Part shown: one piece after another, positions 33,320 to 45,348 of the stretch
How the letters are laid out: each line of letters begins with the position of its first letter
Numbering within the stretch: the stretch's first letter is position 1
Source: Bolinopsis microptera
Lineage: Eukaryota; Ctenophora; Tentaculata; Lobata; Bolinopsidae
Direction of reading: 5' to 3'
DNA: 64,000 bases
Assembly (NCBI RefSeq): GCF_026151205.1
Contig: NC_087084.1
Coordinates: 15,084,322-15,148,321 of the forward strand
The notes under the pieces: generated by a model
Databases searched by the model: none
What the model saw: only the letters and a program-made list of their open reading frames with translations
Told to the model about the DNA's origin: nothing
Position numbers and translations under genes: made by a program

Positions 33320-36300
33320 CGCCCCTTAGTGTTATGGTTCCCAAGAGCAGCCAGAAGACATTGTATGTTTTTTGGTTTGTTATTTCACATTTGAAAAAAG
33401 AACTTCCAAGTGATTTGTAATCATATTATAATTTTTATTCATAATATTTTGCATACCGCTTAGTCTTTAAAACATTCTGATGGCTCAAAGCAATTAACGT
33501 ATTATTTTGAAAAATTCTCGGAAATACTTAATTTTCGTTATTATCTCGCTCTAGTAATTTAAGTTTGTATTACAAAGAAAACTATTATGTATATTAGTTC
33601 TGAAGGTCATTATACCAAGCCATAAAAAAAAACAACGTTGAAGTAGTTAAATTTATAACAACCCTGTGGATTTTAACACATTATCAAAAACCGCAAAATT
33701 AAAATAGCTTTGCAAATAAAATTACTAATAAACAACTGAATCGCTGTTTTTTAAAATGCCCTGATATAGTCTGATTATGATCGTCAAATTTAAAAAACGG
33801 TTAATAAAATGAAACACACAACCACTTTTACTAACATATCAGAAAAAGAATTTCCCTCACATAACTAAAAGGTTTATTTTAAGGCAAACTAGTACGGAAG
33901 TTTTTCCAATAAAACCCTATAGGGATAGTTTGGCAATAATACATTCATTGAGGTCATAATTTGACGAAAGTAATTTGAGGTTACATAACCATAGCTGAAA
34001 CACAGCTGAAAGCGTAGAAATTACGAACATAATCAGAGTGATTATTAATAGTAAAAAGTAACATTTTTTACTGGGCGTACATATGACTACAGCATGCAGG
34101 CTGGATTATAAAAACATAGAATATATGTTAAACTCACATCTAGACTTACAGCTACAATAAAAACGTATAGCAAAATGATCATTGTTCTAGACTAACCTCA
34201 ATTCTCAACTATTATGATTTACCCCCACATTTTAATTTTTAAGATCGTGTAACCAGGACGGAATATATAATAAATCGCCCAATCAGCTAATGCAGATATA
34301 TTTTACTTAAGATGATGGAACCAGGAACAACTGTCTTTTTCACAGAGGTTAATCTACTTAGGAGGGAACGGAAGGGATGATGAAGAGGAGTGGAAAGGGT
34401 GGCAGTGTATTCTTTGGAAGGATGTTAGAGTTGGCAGCGCTCATAACCTGAGGAAAATAAAGTTTAACAGGTTTGTTGTTCAAAACTACAGTACTAATCT
34501 GGACAAACTCAACATTTTCAGACAGAAAATTATTATTTTGCCACGATGTAAAGTTTTTCACCAGAAAGGCTAAAAATGAAATTGAAAAGGATTTAACCTA
34601 TTACATTCATTGATTGCATTTAATTGATTAAATGTTGATGATGACATTGATTAAAGTTTAAATAATTAGAAAGATGATATATAGAATAGCTTTCTGTGGT
34701 GGTTGTATCAAGTAAAATACTGCTAAAATTGAAAACTCACCTTTTGTTCAATGAGAAAGTGAAGTTAGCTCCAACACAAAAAAAGTTCTTGACTCGCAAA
34801 CACCGCTTTCTTCTCTGAAAAAGTAAGGGAAGTTAGGTATTTTTTATATAGGTAAATGATCGGACAAACCTCAACGTCGCGAGTTTTCGGCAAAAATCGT
34901 TATTTTGCCACAATACGAAGTTTTCATCAGAACGGCTAAAAATTAAATTGAAAAATTGAAAGGAATTTAACTTATTACATTCATTGATTGCATTGATTAA
35001 AATGAAGAATTTTATTAAAGTTAAAATGATTACAATGATGACTTTATAGCATTAGTTTTTCTGTGCGGTTGTATCAAGTATAATCCGCTAAAATTGAAAC
35101 TCACCTTTTGTTTAATGAGGAAGTGAAGTTAGCTCCAACACAAAAAGAAGTTCTTGACTCACAAACACTTTGATGCCCATATAGGGATATAAACACACCG
35201 CTTTCTTCTCTGAAACAGTAAGGGTATAATATATTATACGGGTAAATTATCGACCATCTCCTATTACAAACACTTAGGCTTTATCAAACATTAATTTTAA
35301 AAGTGCAACATGGTGGTGGTGCTCGTATTGGAACAACAACAGTAAACCATGGTAACCATGGTTAACCCTATATAGCGATCTCATGTATCCCACTGGCACG
35401 TGATGCCCATACAGGGATATATTGTATCCCGAGTACCAAATTGATTTTTCACTGAATGTAATATCATTGAAAGCAATACGTAGATGCTGATTAATTCAAC
35501 ATAACCATAATTTCAACCTGCAGTATCAGTGAAGGAGTACAGGAGATAATGATGGAGCTGATTTGGAAGATAAGTGTCCTTATATGGGCATCACGTGTCT
35601 TTCAGTCACATCTCCTGAGATGTTATTGTATAGATACATATTAAGCTATATTTATGCATAGGCAAATGTCTTTATAATCATTCAGATAATAATAGAAATC
35701 TCTTATGACGACATGGTTTCCAATTTACAAGAGGATAACAAACGTTTCTAGATAAACCCTTGTACTGGACACTTATTTTAAAATATTTAAAACAGTCGAT
35801 ATATACGTGTCACATGATCACCCACTTTAATCTCAATTTACCAAATTAGTGCAGGTGTCTCAACAGGATTCTCAATTAAACGTGAGTGTCTAGGGTTAAC
35901 CATAGCGACCAAACTAACCACAAGTAAACTGCTCCTCATCACTGCTTTTCACTGCTCCTCGCCAGTGAGAAACAACAATCGATCAAACAAGGTTATTTCC
36001 TGACTTCTACGGGCTAGTCCCCTTTTGCTATTTAGTGAAAACCCCGTATTTATAGAATACTTAAAATTAAAAAAACCCTACGATGAACTCGTAACATTTT
36101 GAAGAACTGAAACAAAGTAACTATCCTTAAAAGTGCAATTTGTAACGAATCTTAGGATCATTAAACATCGAAAATTAAAATTAACCTGTTCCTTTGCAAC
36201 TCAAATGTAGCGATTCTTGGAGTTCTTTGCGGAGGTTGTTGTCTTTAAAGAAGTCCCGTGTATGGATAGTGTATGAGTTTGAGAAGGTATAAAAGAAAGT

Positions 36301-36573
36301 GTATAAAAGAGACTAATGATAATAAATTAAGGTGAAAGGATAAAAATATAATCTTTGTATCCGTGAAAAAGTAATAAAATTGGTTTCCATATATAGAAAG
36401 CACTTCTGATTGAAAGAAGTGAACACCGGGTTCTCAACCTTATATAAGACAGGTTGTGTCTTCTTCAAGGTGGGATCTTGAAACATTTGAATGATAAACG
36501 ATAGGCATCCATTAAATACTTACCAAAAATACCTATAACAGACATAAATAAAATACATAATAAAGCTTTTAAA
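33320..36573. repeat. Block C right copy: indel-rich 3' flank of the ankyrin-XK gene
   Basis: Homologous to 10,480-13,795 but with very frequent one- to three-base indels. It contains a ~364-bp tandem duplication (34,490-35,250; GCTAAAATTGAAA at 34,724 and 35,088). No gene recognised. Confidence 0.75.
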
Positions 36574-37342
36574 CTATACATGCGAGTCTTGAATACCCCG
36601 CGTGTTCGTCTTCTGCTGGTGTAATGTCAGCTTCTACATTCTGCTCTGACTTCAAATATCACATGTATTTTCCTCTGTCCTGCGTAATGTTTGGCTATAA
36701 GTATGCTGGCGTATTCCGTTACATTTTACCACAACACGATGAGTACATGAGTTTTGAATAGTGGCAGTGGGTTGAACCAAGGGATCAAAGTAGTCCTATA
36801 CACATCTGCAACCATAAAGATTTAGAGAGCAAGGACTTTTTGAAATAAGAGATTCGGACAGCCAGGCGGAAGCTGTTCCTTCTTCCATACTCGCCCATGT
36901 TTTTCGGAAGCTTTGCATTCTCTAAACATATCTTAAAACCAATAATAGCTTCTACAAGAAATATAATCATCAAGATCCACAAAAACGATGATGCACCCAT
37001 TTACGGCTCCATCAGGCCTATATCATGCCCCTGGAGAATAAAGAACCCATGCCATGTAACCGACAATTATTAACCCATATCCACCATAAAGCTTGACTTC
37101 ATTCGGAAGTTTTTTTAAATTTCGTTATAATGACCCTGGAAAATGTAGAAAAGCAAAGTTATGAAGGGTAGATTTGAAATAATTAGTAGTATAAGGTAGA
37201 GCCCATCCCGGGTATTTGAAGATATCAGTATTGTCTTTTCTCCGCAGGGGAAGTTTATTCTCCAACATAAACCGCGCCTATAACAACTCCCTCGACAAAA
37301 AACATGTAGTGATAGATATGAGGACATCAACCTCCTTTTATT
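36574..37342 (-). pseudogene. C-terminal part of the right ankyrin-XK gene, indel-broken
   Basis: Homologous to 13,796-14,480 of the left copy: last membrane segments, Cys-rich stretch, acidic tail and stop (36,574-36,576). Small indels split it into short frames, such as one with NAKLPKNMGEYGRRNSF and one with FKSQL-like remnants. The indels change the frame without a pattern, which fits consensus error as well as decay. The tail motif VEADIT is still readable. Confidence 0.7.
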
Positions 37343-40300
37343 CTATTCCTGGTTCCTTAAAGTTTTGTAGCCTACTTCTGAGGGGGAAATAAGATATGCA
37401 TTCGGTCGACGTAGCGAAATGACAATAACATCTCTAAAACTGAATAGCAGGAGAGACCACATATCACCAATACGTCGTAGTATCGTAAGATCTTCTTCTT
37501 TATCCTTTGAACTTGGTCTTTTCTCAGGCTTGCTTGCTCTACTTATCGTGATCTTATTAACAACAAACCAAACTAAAGTTGACAATCCAAGATATCCAAC
37601 AAAATAGAAGTGATTGGGGACTGAGTGCATTACTGCTGCAAATAGGAAGAGTCTAGCAGGAATCATCAGAACGTAAGCTATATACAATAGCACGAGAGCA
37701 ACAGTAGACATCTTTGGTGTTGCTGGATGGAGTATCACTTCCAAACCGATCACGCTGTTGGGAATCTTCACAAACGGCACTATCATTGAATATACTTCCA
37801 CCCATGACGCGCATATCTTTAATCTCAGTAGGTTTTCGACACACTCAAAATCCCTTGAATCGTAATCGAAACTATGATAGTCCGTACATCCAGAGCTTGT
37901 GATATCCCCATCTTTCATCAAAATGTTGAAGTAGATCTGAAAAATGTAAAACTGGATAAGAAGCTCAGGAATCTGTTCCGTTATCATATAGTATTGGGCA
38001 AGAGATTTGTCTTTGGCCTGCTGCCTATAGATGACTCGTAATTTAGAAGGTGAGTGCGTGAGAAATTGCAGACGATCAACAACTGGACGGAGCCAAAATA
38101 TCGAGAGTACGTTGAGAAATGCGGCTCTAACAGATGTTAATATTGATGTACGTCCTTTTACTTTGAACGGCCAAAAGAATCGTCCTAGATATTTAAATGG
38201 CCACGACCATTCATAGTTTAGTTCAGAACCTTTCCAATCTTCTGTTGTTAATGTGAATTTTCCAAGATTTGTTCGGAGTTGCTCTATCCCAGTAGCAAAT
38301 GTTGAAATTGATGAGCGGATATTCTCGTGGAACAACGTCACAAAAACAAGGACTAGCATTAGTATCCCTAATCTGGAAGAAAAACCTTTTAGCGTTTTGA
38401 AGCCTACATAAACATCAGAAGCAATGTCGGAGATATAAATAAATATTGCAAATAAGCAAGTAAAATAGTCAAAGCTTCCTCGAACTCTACACTTGTGCGA
38501 AAACTTGCTTATGCATGCAGAAAACAGACACTTTTCGATGTCCTCTTTAACATTTTCTATGGGAGCGCAGCATCCTTGATCGTTCTTCTTCGAATAGGTT
38601 TTAGCAATACTTTTTGCTACAAGTTTTGCATCAATGTCTCCTTCATATCCTTCATCTGAAATTCTATCTATTTTGGCGGAAAATCTTTCGAAAACAGCCC
38701 CTCCCAATGTTTCTCGAAGAAACTTTTTAAAAGCGTCTTTTTCGATCGCTTCTTTAGACTTCTTTGCTTCTTTGGATTTCTTTGGACTGTCTGGAGACTC
38801 GACCTCATTTGGAAGGCTTACATAGATGGGATCTGGAGACTCGACCTCACCACAGTCACATTTGATGTTAGCCTGCAAACTTACGTACAATACATTCAAT
38901 AAACTTGATAACTGTGTGTCATGAACGTCTGGATTTATGAAGATTTCAACAAGTGTTTTGAATACGGAGCTTTTACAGAACACATATATTGCCAGGTTGT
39001 TATCCACTTGCTCCATATTGACACAGCCTAATTGGTGAAGGTATTTAACTATATAAGCATGACCTTGCTCAGCAGCAGCGAGAAAGGGGGTATAACCTAA
39101 ATTATTAACGTGGTTCTTATCCACGCCATCGACTTGGCACATTTGTTTCACAATGTCCAAATAACCCATCCTAGCAGCTTTCAGGAGGGGAGTGTCACCT
39201 TCCTTATTCTCCAATTTAACATCAATATTACTGTGTGTTAACAGCTCTTTTACAACATCTGCGTTACCCTTCTCAGCTGCTACACACAGTGGTGTACCCC
39301 ACTTACCCTCCTCGTTAACATCAATTTTATTGTGTGTTAACAGCTCTTTTACAACCTCTGTGTGATACTTTACAGCTGCTCTGTACAGTGGTGTACCATA
39401 TTTACCCACCTTGTTAACAGCAATATTACTGTGTGTTAACAGCTCTTTTACAACCTCTGTGTGACCCCGATCAGCTGCTATGTACAGTGGTGTACCTGAC
39501 GCATCCTCCTTATTAACATCAATATCACTGTGTGTTAACAGCTCTTTTACAACCTCTGTGTGACCCTCTCTAGCTGTTATGTACAGTGGTGTACCTAACT
39601 CACCACCCTTATTAACATCAATATCACGGTGTGTTAACAGCTCTTTTACAACCTCTGTGTGACCCTTCTCAGCTGCTATGGACAGTGGTGTACCTGACGC
39701 ATCCTCCTTATTAACATCAATATCACGGTGTGTTAACAGCTCTTTCACAACTTCTGCGTGACCCTCTCTAGCTGTTATGTACAGTGGTGTACCTAACTCA
39801 CCACCCTTATTAACATCAATATCACGGTGTGTTAACAGCTGTTTTACAACGTCTTTGTTACGCCTAGCAGCTGCTATGTACAGTGGTGTACCTAACTCAC
39901 CCTCCTCGTTAACAGCAATATCACGGTGTGTTAACAGCTCTTTTACAACCTCTGTGTGACCCTTCTCAGCTGCTATGGACAGTGGTGTACCTGACGCATC
40001 CTCCTTATTAACATCAATATCACGGTGTGTTAACAGCTCTTCCACAACTTCTGCGTGACCCTCTCTAGCTGTTATGTACAGTGGTGTACCTAACTCACCA
40101 CCCTTATTAACATCAATATCACGGTGTGTTAACAGCTGTTTTACAACGTCTTTGTTACGCCTAGCAGCTGCTATGTACAGTGGTGTACCTAACTCACCCT
40201 CCTCGTTAACATCAATATCACGGTGTGTTAACAGCTCTTTTACAACATCTGTGTTACCCTGCTTAGCTGCTATGTACAGTGGTGTACTTGACTCATCCCC

Positions 40301-41587
40301 CTTATTAACATCAATATTACGGTGTGTTAACAGCTCTTTTACAACATCTGTGTGACCCTTCTCAGCTGCTCCGTACAGTGCTGTACCTAACTCACCACCC
40401 TTGTTAACATCAATATTACTGTGTGTTAACAGCTCTTTTACAACCTCTGTGCAACCCCACTTAGCTGCTCTGTACAGTGGTGTACCTAACTCATCCCCCT
40501 TATTAACATCAATATCACGGTGTGTTAACAGCTCTTTTACAATTACTGTGTGACCCTGATCAGCTGCTATGTACAGTGGTGTACCTAACTCACCCTCCTT
40601 ATTAACATCAATATCACGGTGTGTTAACAGCTCTTTTACAACATCTGTGCGACCCTTCTCAGCTGCTATACACAGTGGTGTACCCCACTCACCCTCCTCG
40701 TTAACATCAATATCACGGTGTGTTAACAGCTCTTTTACAACGTCTGTGTGACCCAGCAGAGCTGCTATGTACAGTGGTGTACCTAACTCACCACCCTTAT
40801 TAACATCAATATTACGGTGTGTTAACAGCTCTTTTACAACATCTGTGTGACCCTTCTCAGCTGCTCCGTACAGTGCTGTACCTAACTCACCACCCTTGTT
40901 AACATCAATATTACTGTGTGTTAACAGCTCTTTTACAACCTCTGTGCAACCCCACTTAGCTGCTCTGTACAGTGGTGTACTTGACTCATCCCCCTTATTA
41001 ACATCAATATCACGGTGTGTTAACAGCTCTTTTACAACCTCTGTGCGACCCCAATCAGCTGCTCTGTACAGTGGTGTACCTGACTCATCCCCCTCATTAA
41101 CATCAATATCACTGTGTGTTAACAGCTCTCTTACAACATCTGTGTTACCCTGCTTAGCTGCTATGTACAGTGGTGTACCTGACTCACCCCCCTTATTAAC
41201 ATCAATATCAGGGTGTGTTAACAGCTCTTTTACAACATCTGTGTTACCCTGCTTAGCTGCTATGTACAGTGGTGTACCTAACTCACCACCCTTATTAACA
41301 TCAATATCAGGGTGTGTTAACAGCTCTTTTACAACATCTGTGTTACCCTGCTTAGCTGCTATGTACAGTGGTGTACCTAACTCACCCCCCTTATTAACAT
41401 CAATATCAGGGTGTGTTAACAGCTCTTTTACAACATCTGTGTTACCCTGCTTAGCTGCTATGTACAGTGGTGTACCTGACTCACCCCCCTTATTAACATC
41501 AATATCAGGGTGTGTTAACAGCTCTTTTACAACATCTGTGTTACCCTGCTTAGCTGCTACGTACAGTTCAGTGCTCTGGTAAAACAT
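37343..41587 (-). CDS. Ankyrin-repeat / XK-related multi-pass membrane protein, right copy
   Basis: Uninterrupted 1414-codon frame from ATG 41,585-41,587 (MFYQSTELYVAAKQG). Residues about 1-863 are some 26 ankyrin repeats of 33 residues (GTPLYIAAKQGNTDVVKELL and variants); the last two are divergent (GYLDIVKQMCQVDGVDKNH; AEQGHAYIVKYLH). A linker (about 864-1036) holds KKSKEAKKSKEA and a duplicated VESPD stretch. From about 1037 a multi-pass region begins: DYFTCLFAIFIYISDIASDVYVGF, LGILMLVLVFVTLF, and ITEQIPELLIQFYIF near 1200, which resembles the Glu-x-x-Pro-Gln-Leu helix of XK/XKR proteins. It would sit in a membrane with cytosolic ankyrin repeats. XKR8 and CED-8 are caspase-activated scramblases; a similar role here is inference. 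The frame ends early (KTLRNQE) where indel-rich sequence starts. No intron is visible. Confidence 0.85.
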   Translation of the reverse strand: MFYQSTELYVAAKQGNTDVVKELLTHPDIDVNKGGESGTPLYIAAKQGNTDVVKELLTHPDIDVNKGGELGTPLYIAAKQGNTDVVKELLTHPDIDVNKGGELGTPLYIAAKQGNTDVVKELLTHPDIDVNKGGESGTPLYIAAKQGNTDVVRELLTHSDIDVNEGDESGTPLYRAADWGRTEVVKELLTHRDIDVNKGDESSTPLYRAAKWGCTEVVKELLTHSNIDVNKGGELGTALYGAAEKGHTDVVKELLTHRNIDVNKGGELGTPLYIAALLGHTDVVKELLTHRDIDVNEEGEWGTPLCIAAEKGRTDVVKELLTHRDIDVNKEGELGTPLYIAADQGHTVIVKELLTHRDIDVNKGDELGTPLYRAAKWGCTEVVKELLTHSNIDVNKGGELGTALYGAAEKGHTDVVKELLTHRNIDVNKGDESSTPLYIAAKQGNTDVVKELLTHRDIDVNEEGELGTPLYIAAARRNKDVVKQLLTHRDIDVNKGGELGTPLYITAREGHAEVVEELLTHRDIDVNKEDASGTPLSIAAEKGHTEVVKELLTHRDIAVNEEGELGTPLYIAAARRNKDVVKQLLTHRDIDVNKGGELGTPLYITAREGHAEVVKELLTHRDIDVNKEDASGTPLSIAAEKGHTEVVKELLTHRDIDVNKGGELGTPLYITAREGHTEVVKELLTHSDIDVNKEDASGTPLYIAADRGHTEVVKELLTHSNIAVNKVGKYGTPLYRAAVKYHTEVVKELLTHNKIDVNEEGKWGTPLCVAAEKGNADVVKELLTHSNIDVKLENKEGDTPLLKAARMGYLDIVKQMCQVDGVDKNHVNNLGYTPFLAAAEQGHAYIVKYLHQLGCVNMEQVDNNLAIYVFCKSSVFKTLVEIFINPDVHDTQLSSLLNVLYVSLQANIKCDCGEVESPDPIYVSLPNEVESPDSPKKSKEAKKSKEAIEKDAFKKFLRETLGGAVFERFSAKIDRISDEGYEGDIDAKLVAKSIAKTYSKKNDQGCCAPIENVKEDIEKCLFSACISKFSHKCRVRGSFDYFTCLFAIFIYISDIASDVYVGFKTLKGFSSRLGILMLVLVFVTLFHENIRSSISTFATGIEQLRTNLGKFTLTTEDWKGSELNYEWSWPFKYLGRFFWPFKVKGRTSILTSVRAAFLNVLSIFWLRPVVDRLQFLTHSPSKLRVIYRQQAKDKSLAQYYMITEQIPELLIQFYIFQIYFNILMKDGDITSSGCTDYHSFDYDSRDFECVENLLRLKICASWVEVYSMIVPFVKIPNSVIGLEVILHPATPKMSTVALVLLYIAYVLMIPARLFLFAAVMHSVPNHFYFVGYLGLSTLVWFVVNKITISRASKPEKRPSSKDKEEDLTILRRIGDMWSLLLFSFRDVIVISLRRPNAYLISPSEVGYKTLRNQE

Positions 41588-41603
41588 CTTTACTGGTAGT
41601 TAC

Positions 41604-41620
41604 CTAGAGAAATGTTAGTA
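41604..41620 (-). promoter_or_regulatory. 3' splice site before the right ankyrin-XK start codon
   Basis: Same TACTAACATTTCTCTAG then GTAACTACCAGTAAAG and ATG as in the left copy. The 20-bp satellite begins about 15 bp upstream. Confidence 0.6.
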
Positions 41621-41630
41621 GTCAGTAACT

Positions 41631-44600
41631 GTGTTGTACAGTTCAGTGCTATGTTTTACAGTTAAGTGCTATGTTTTACAGTTCAGTGTTGTGTTTTACA
41701 GTTCAGTGTTGTGTTTTACAGTTCAGTGTTGTGTTTTACAGTTCAGTGCTGTGTTTTACAGTTCAGTGTTGTGTTTTACATTTCAGTGCTGTGTTTTACA
41801 GTTCAGTGTTATGATTTACAGTTCAGTGCTATGATTTACAGTTCAGTGCTGTGTTTTATAGTTTAGTGCTGTGTTTTACAGTTCAGTGCTGTGTTTTACA
41901 GTTCAGTGTTGTGATTTACTGATTTACAGTTCAGTGTTGTGTTTTACAGTTCAGTGCTGTGTTTTACAGTTCAGTGTTATGATTTACAGTTCAGTGCTAT
42001 GATTTACAGTTCAGTGTTGTGTTTTACAGTTCAGTGTTGTGATTTACAGTTCAGTGCTGTGTTTACAGTTCAGTGTTGTGTTATACAGTTCAGTGTTGTG
42101 TTTTACAGTTCCGTGTTGTGTTTTACAGTTCAGTGTTATGATTTACAGTTCAGTGCTATGATTTACAGTTCAGTGCTGTGTTTTATAGTTTAGTGTTGTG
42201 ATTTGCAGTTCAGTGTTGTGTTTTACAGTTCAGTGTTGTGTTTTACAGTTCAGTGCTATGATTTACAGTTCAGTGTTGTGTTTTACAGTTCAGTGTTGTG
42301 TTTTACAGTTCAGTGTTGTGTTTTACAGTTCCGTGTTGTGTTTTACAGTTCAGTGCTATGATTTACAGTTCAGTGCTGTGTTTTATAGTTTAGTGTTGTG
42401 TTTTACAGTTCAGTGCTGTGTTTTACAGTTCAGTGCTATGTTTTACAGTTCAGTGCTGTGTTTTATAGTTCAGTGTTGTGTTTTACAGTTCAGTGCTGTG
42501 TTTTATAGTTCAGTGTTGTGTTTTACAGTTAAGTGTTGTGTTTTACAGTTCCGTGTTGTGTTTTACAGTTCAGTGTTGTGTTTTACAGTTCAGTGTTGTG
42601 TTTTACATTTCAGTGCTGTGTTTTACAGTTCAGTGTTATGATTTACAGTTCAGTGCTATGATTTACAGTTCAGTGCTGTGTTTTATAGTTTAGTGTTGTG
42701 ATTTACAGTTCAGTGTTGTGTTTTTCAGTTCAGTGTTGTGATTTGCAGTTAAGTGTTGTGTTTTACAGTGCAGTGTTGTGTTTTACAGTTCAGTGTTGTG
42801 ATTTACAGTTCAGTGTTGTGATTTACAGTTCAGTGTTGTGTTTTACAGTCCAGTGCTGTGTTTTACAGTTCAGTGTTGTGTTTTACAGTTCAGTGCTGTG
42901 TTTTATAGTTTAGTGCTGTGTTTTACAGTTCAGTGCTGTGTTTACAGTTCAGTGTTGTGTTTTACAGTTCAGTGTTGTGTTTTACAGTTCAGTGTTGTGT
43001 TTTACAGTTCAGTGCTGTGTTTTACAGTTCAGTGTTGTGTTTTACATTTCAGTGCTGTGTTTTACAGTTCAGTGTTATGATTTACAGTTCAGTGCTATGA
43101 TTTACAGTTCAGTGCTGTGTTTTATAGTTTAGTGCTGTGTTTTACAGTTCAGTGCTGTGTTTTACAGTTCAGTGTTGTGATTTACAGTTCAGTGTTGTGT
43201 TTTACAGTTCAGTGCTGTGTTTTACAGTTCAGTGTTATGATTTACAGTTCAGTGCTATGATTTACAGTTCAGTGTTGTGTTTTACAGTTCAGTGTTGTGA
43301 TTTACAGTTCAGTGCTGTGTTTACAGTTCAGTGTTGTGTTATACAGTTCAGTGTTGTGTTTTACAGTTCCGTGTTGTGTTTTACAGTTCAGTGTTATGAT
43401 TTACAGTTCAGTGCTATGATTTACAGTTCAGTGCTGTGTTTTATAGTTTAGTGTTGTGATTTGCAGTTCAGTGTTGTGTTTTACAGTTCAGTGTTGTGTT
43501 TTACAGTTCAGTGCTATGATTTACAGTTCAGTGTTGTGTTTTACAGTTCAGTGTTGTGTTTTACAGTTCAGTGTTGTGTTTTACAGTTCCGTGTTGTGTT
43601 TTACAGTTCAGTGCTATGATTTACAGTTCAGTGCTGTGTTTTATAGTTTAGTGTTGTGTTTTACAGTTCAGTGCTGTGTTTTACAGTTCAGTGCTATGTT
43701 TTACAGTTCAGTGCTGTGTTTTATAGTTCAGTGTTGTGTTTTACAGTTCAGTGCTGTGTTTTATAGTTCAGTGTTGTGTTTTACAGTTAAGTGTTGTGTT
43801 TTACAGTTCCGTGTTGTGTTTTACAGTTCAGTGTTGTGTTTTACAGTTCAGTGTTGTGTTTTACATTTCAGTGCTGTGTTTTACAGTTCAGTGTTATGAT
43901 TTACAGTTCAGTGCTATGATTTACAGTTCAGTGCTGTGTTTTATAGTTTAGTGTTGTGATTTACAGTTCAGTGTTGTGTTTTTCAGTTCAGTGTTGTGAT
44001 TTGCAGTTAAGTGTTGTGTTTTACAGTTCAGTGTTGTGTTTTACAGTTCAGTGTTGTGTTTTACAGTTCAGTGTTGTGTTTTACAGTGCAGTGTTGTGTT
44101 TTACAATTCAGTGTTGTGTTTTACAATTCAGTGTTGTGTTTTACAGTTCAGTGTTGTGTTTTACAGTTCAGTGTTGTGTTAAACAGTTCAGTGTTGTGAT
44201 TTACAGTTCAGTGTTGTGTTTTACAGTTCAGTGTTGTGTTTTACAGTTCAGTGTTGTGATTTACAGTTCAGTGTTGTGTTTTACAGTTCAGTGTTGTGTT
44301 TTACAGTTTAGTGCTGTGTTTTACAGTTCAGTGTTGTGTTTTACAGTTCAGTGCTATGTTTTACAGTTCAGTGTTGTGTTTTACAGTTCAGTGTTGTGTT
44401 ATACAGTTTAGTGTTGTGATTTACAGTTCAGTGTTGTGTTTACAGTTCAGTGTTGTGTTTTACAGTTCAGTGTTGTGTTTTACAGTTCAGTGCTATGATT
44501 TACAGTTCAGTGCTGTGTTTTACAGTTCAGTGTTGTGTTTTACAGTTCCGTGTTGTGTTTTACAGTTCAGTGTTGTGTTTTACAGTTCAGTGTTGTGTTT

Positions 44601-45340
44601 TACAGTTCAGTGTTGTGTTTTACAGTTCAGTGCTGTGTTTTACAGTTCAGTGTTATGATTTACAGTTCAGTGCTGTGTTTTACAGTTCAGTGTTGTGTTA
44701 TACAGTTCAGTGTTGTGTTTTACAGTTCAGTGTTGTGTTTTACAGTTCAGTGTTGTGTTTTACAGTTCAGTGTTGTGTTTTACATTTCAGTGCTGTGTTT
44801 TACAGTTCAGTGTTATGATTTACAGTTCAGTGCTATGATTTACAGTTCAGTGCTGTGTTTTATAGTTTAGTGTTGTGATTTACAGTTCAGTGTTGTGTTT
44901 TTCAGTTCAGTGTTGTGTTTTACAGTTCAGTGCTGTGTTTTACAGTTCAGTGCTGTGTTTTATAGTTTAGTGTTGTGATTTACAGTTCAGTGTTGTGTTT
45001 TACAGTTCAGTGTTGTGTTTTACAGTTCAGTGTTGTGTTTTACAGTTCAGTGCTGTGTTTTACAGTTCAGTGTTGTGTTTTACATTTCAGTGCTGTGTTT
45101 TACAGTTCAGTGTTATGATTTACAGTTCAGTGCTATGATTTACAGTTCAGTGCTGTGTTTTATAGTTTAGTGTTGTGATTTACAGTTCAGTGTTGTGTTT
45201 TACAGTTCCGTGTTGTGTTTTACAGTTCAGTGTTATGTTTTACAGTTCAGTGTTGTGTTTTACAGTTCAGTGCTGTGTTTTACAGTTCAGTGTTATGATT
45301 TACAGTTCAGTGCTATGATTTACAGTTCAGTGCTGTGTTT
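41631..45340. repeat. 20-bp satellite array, right, first part
   Basis: Around 185 units of TACAGTTCAGTGTTGTGTTT and variants. It contains a higher-order duplication with an offset of 1,258 bp: for example the 19-bp unit at 42,061 recurs at 43,319, and the stretch 42,198-42,641 is the same as 43,456-43,899. Interrupted by the hAT element at 45,349. Confidence 0.97.
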
Positions 45341-45348
45341 TATAGTTT

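Noticed and set aside
40896-41582. Plus-strand frame antisense to the ankyrin repeats (MYSGVPNSPPLLTSISRCV-like repeats)
   Set aside because: Mirror frame of the periodic ankyrin coding sequence; the minus strand has the recognisable domain.
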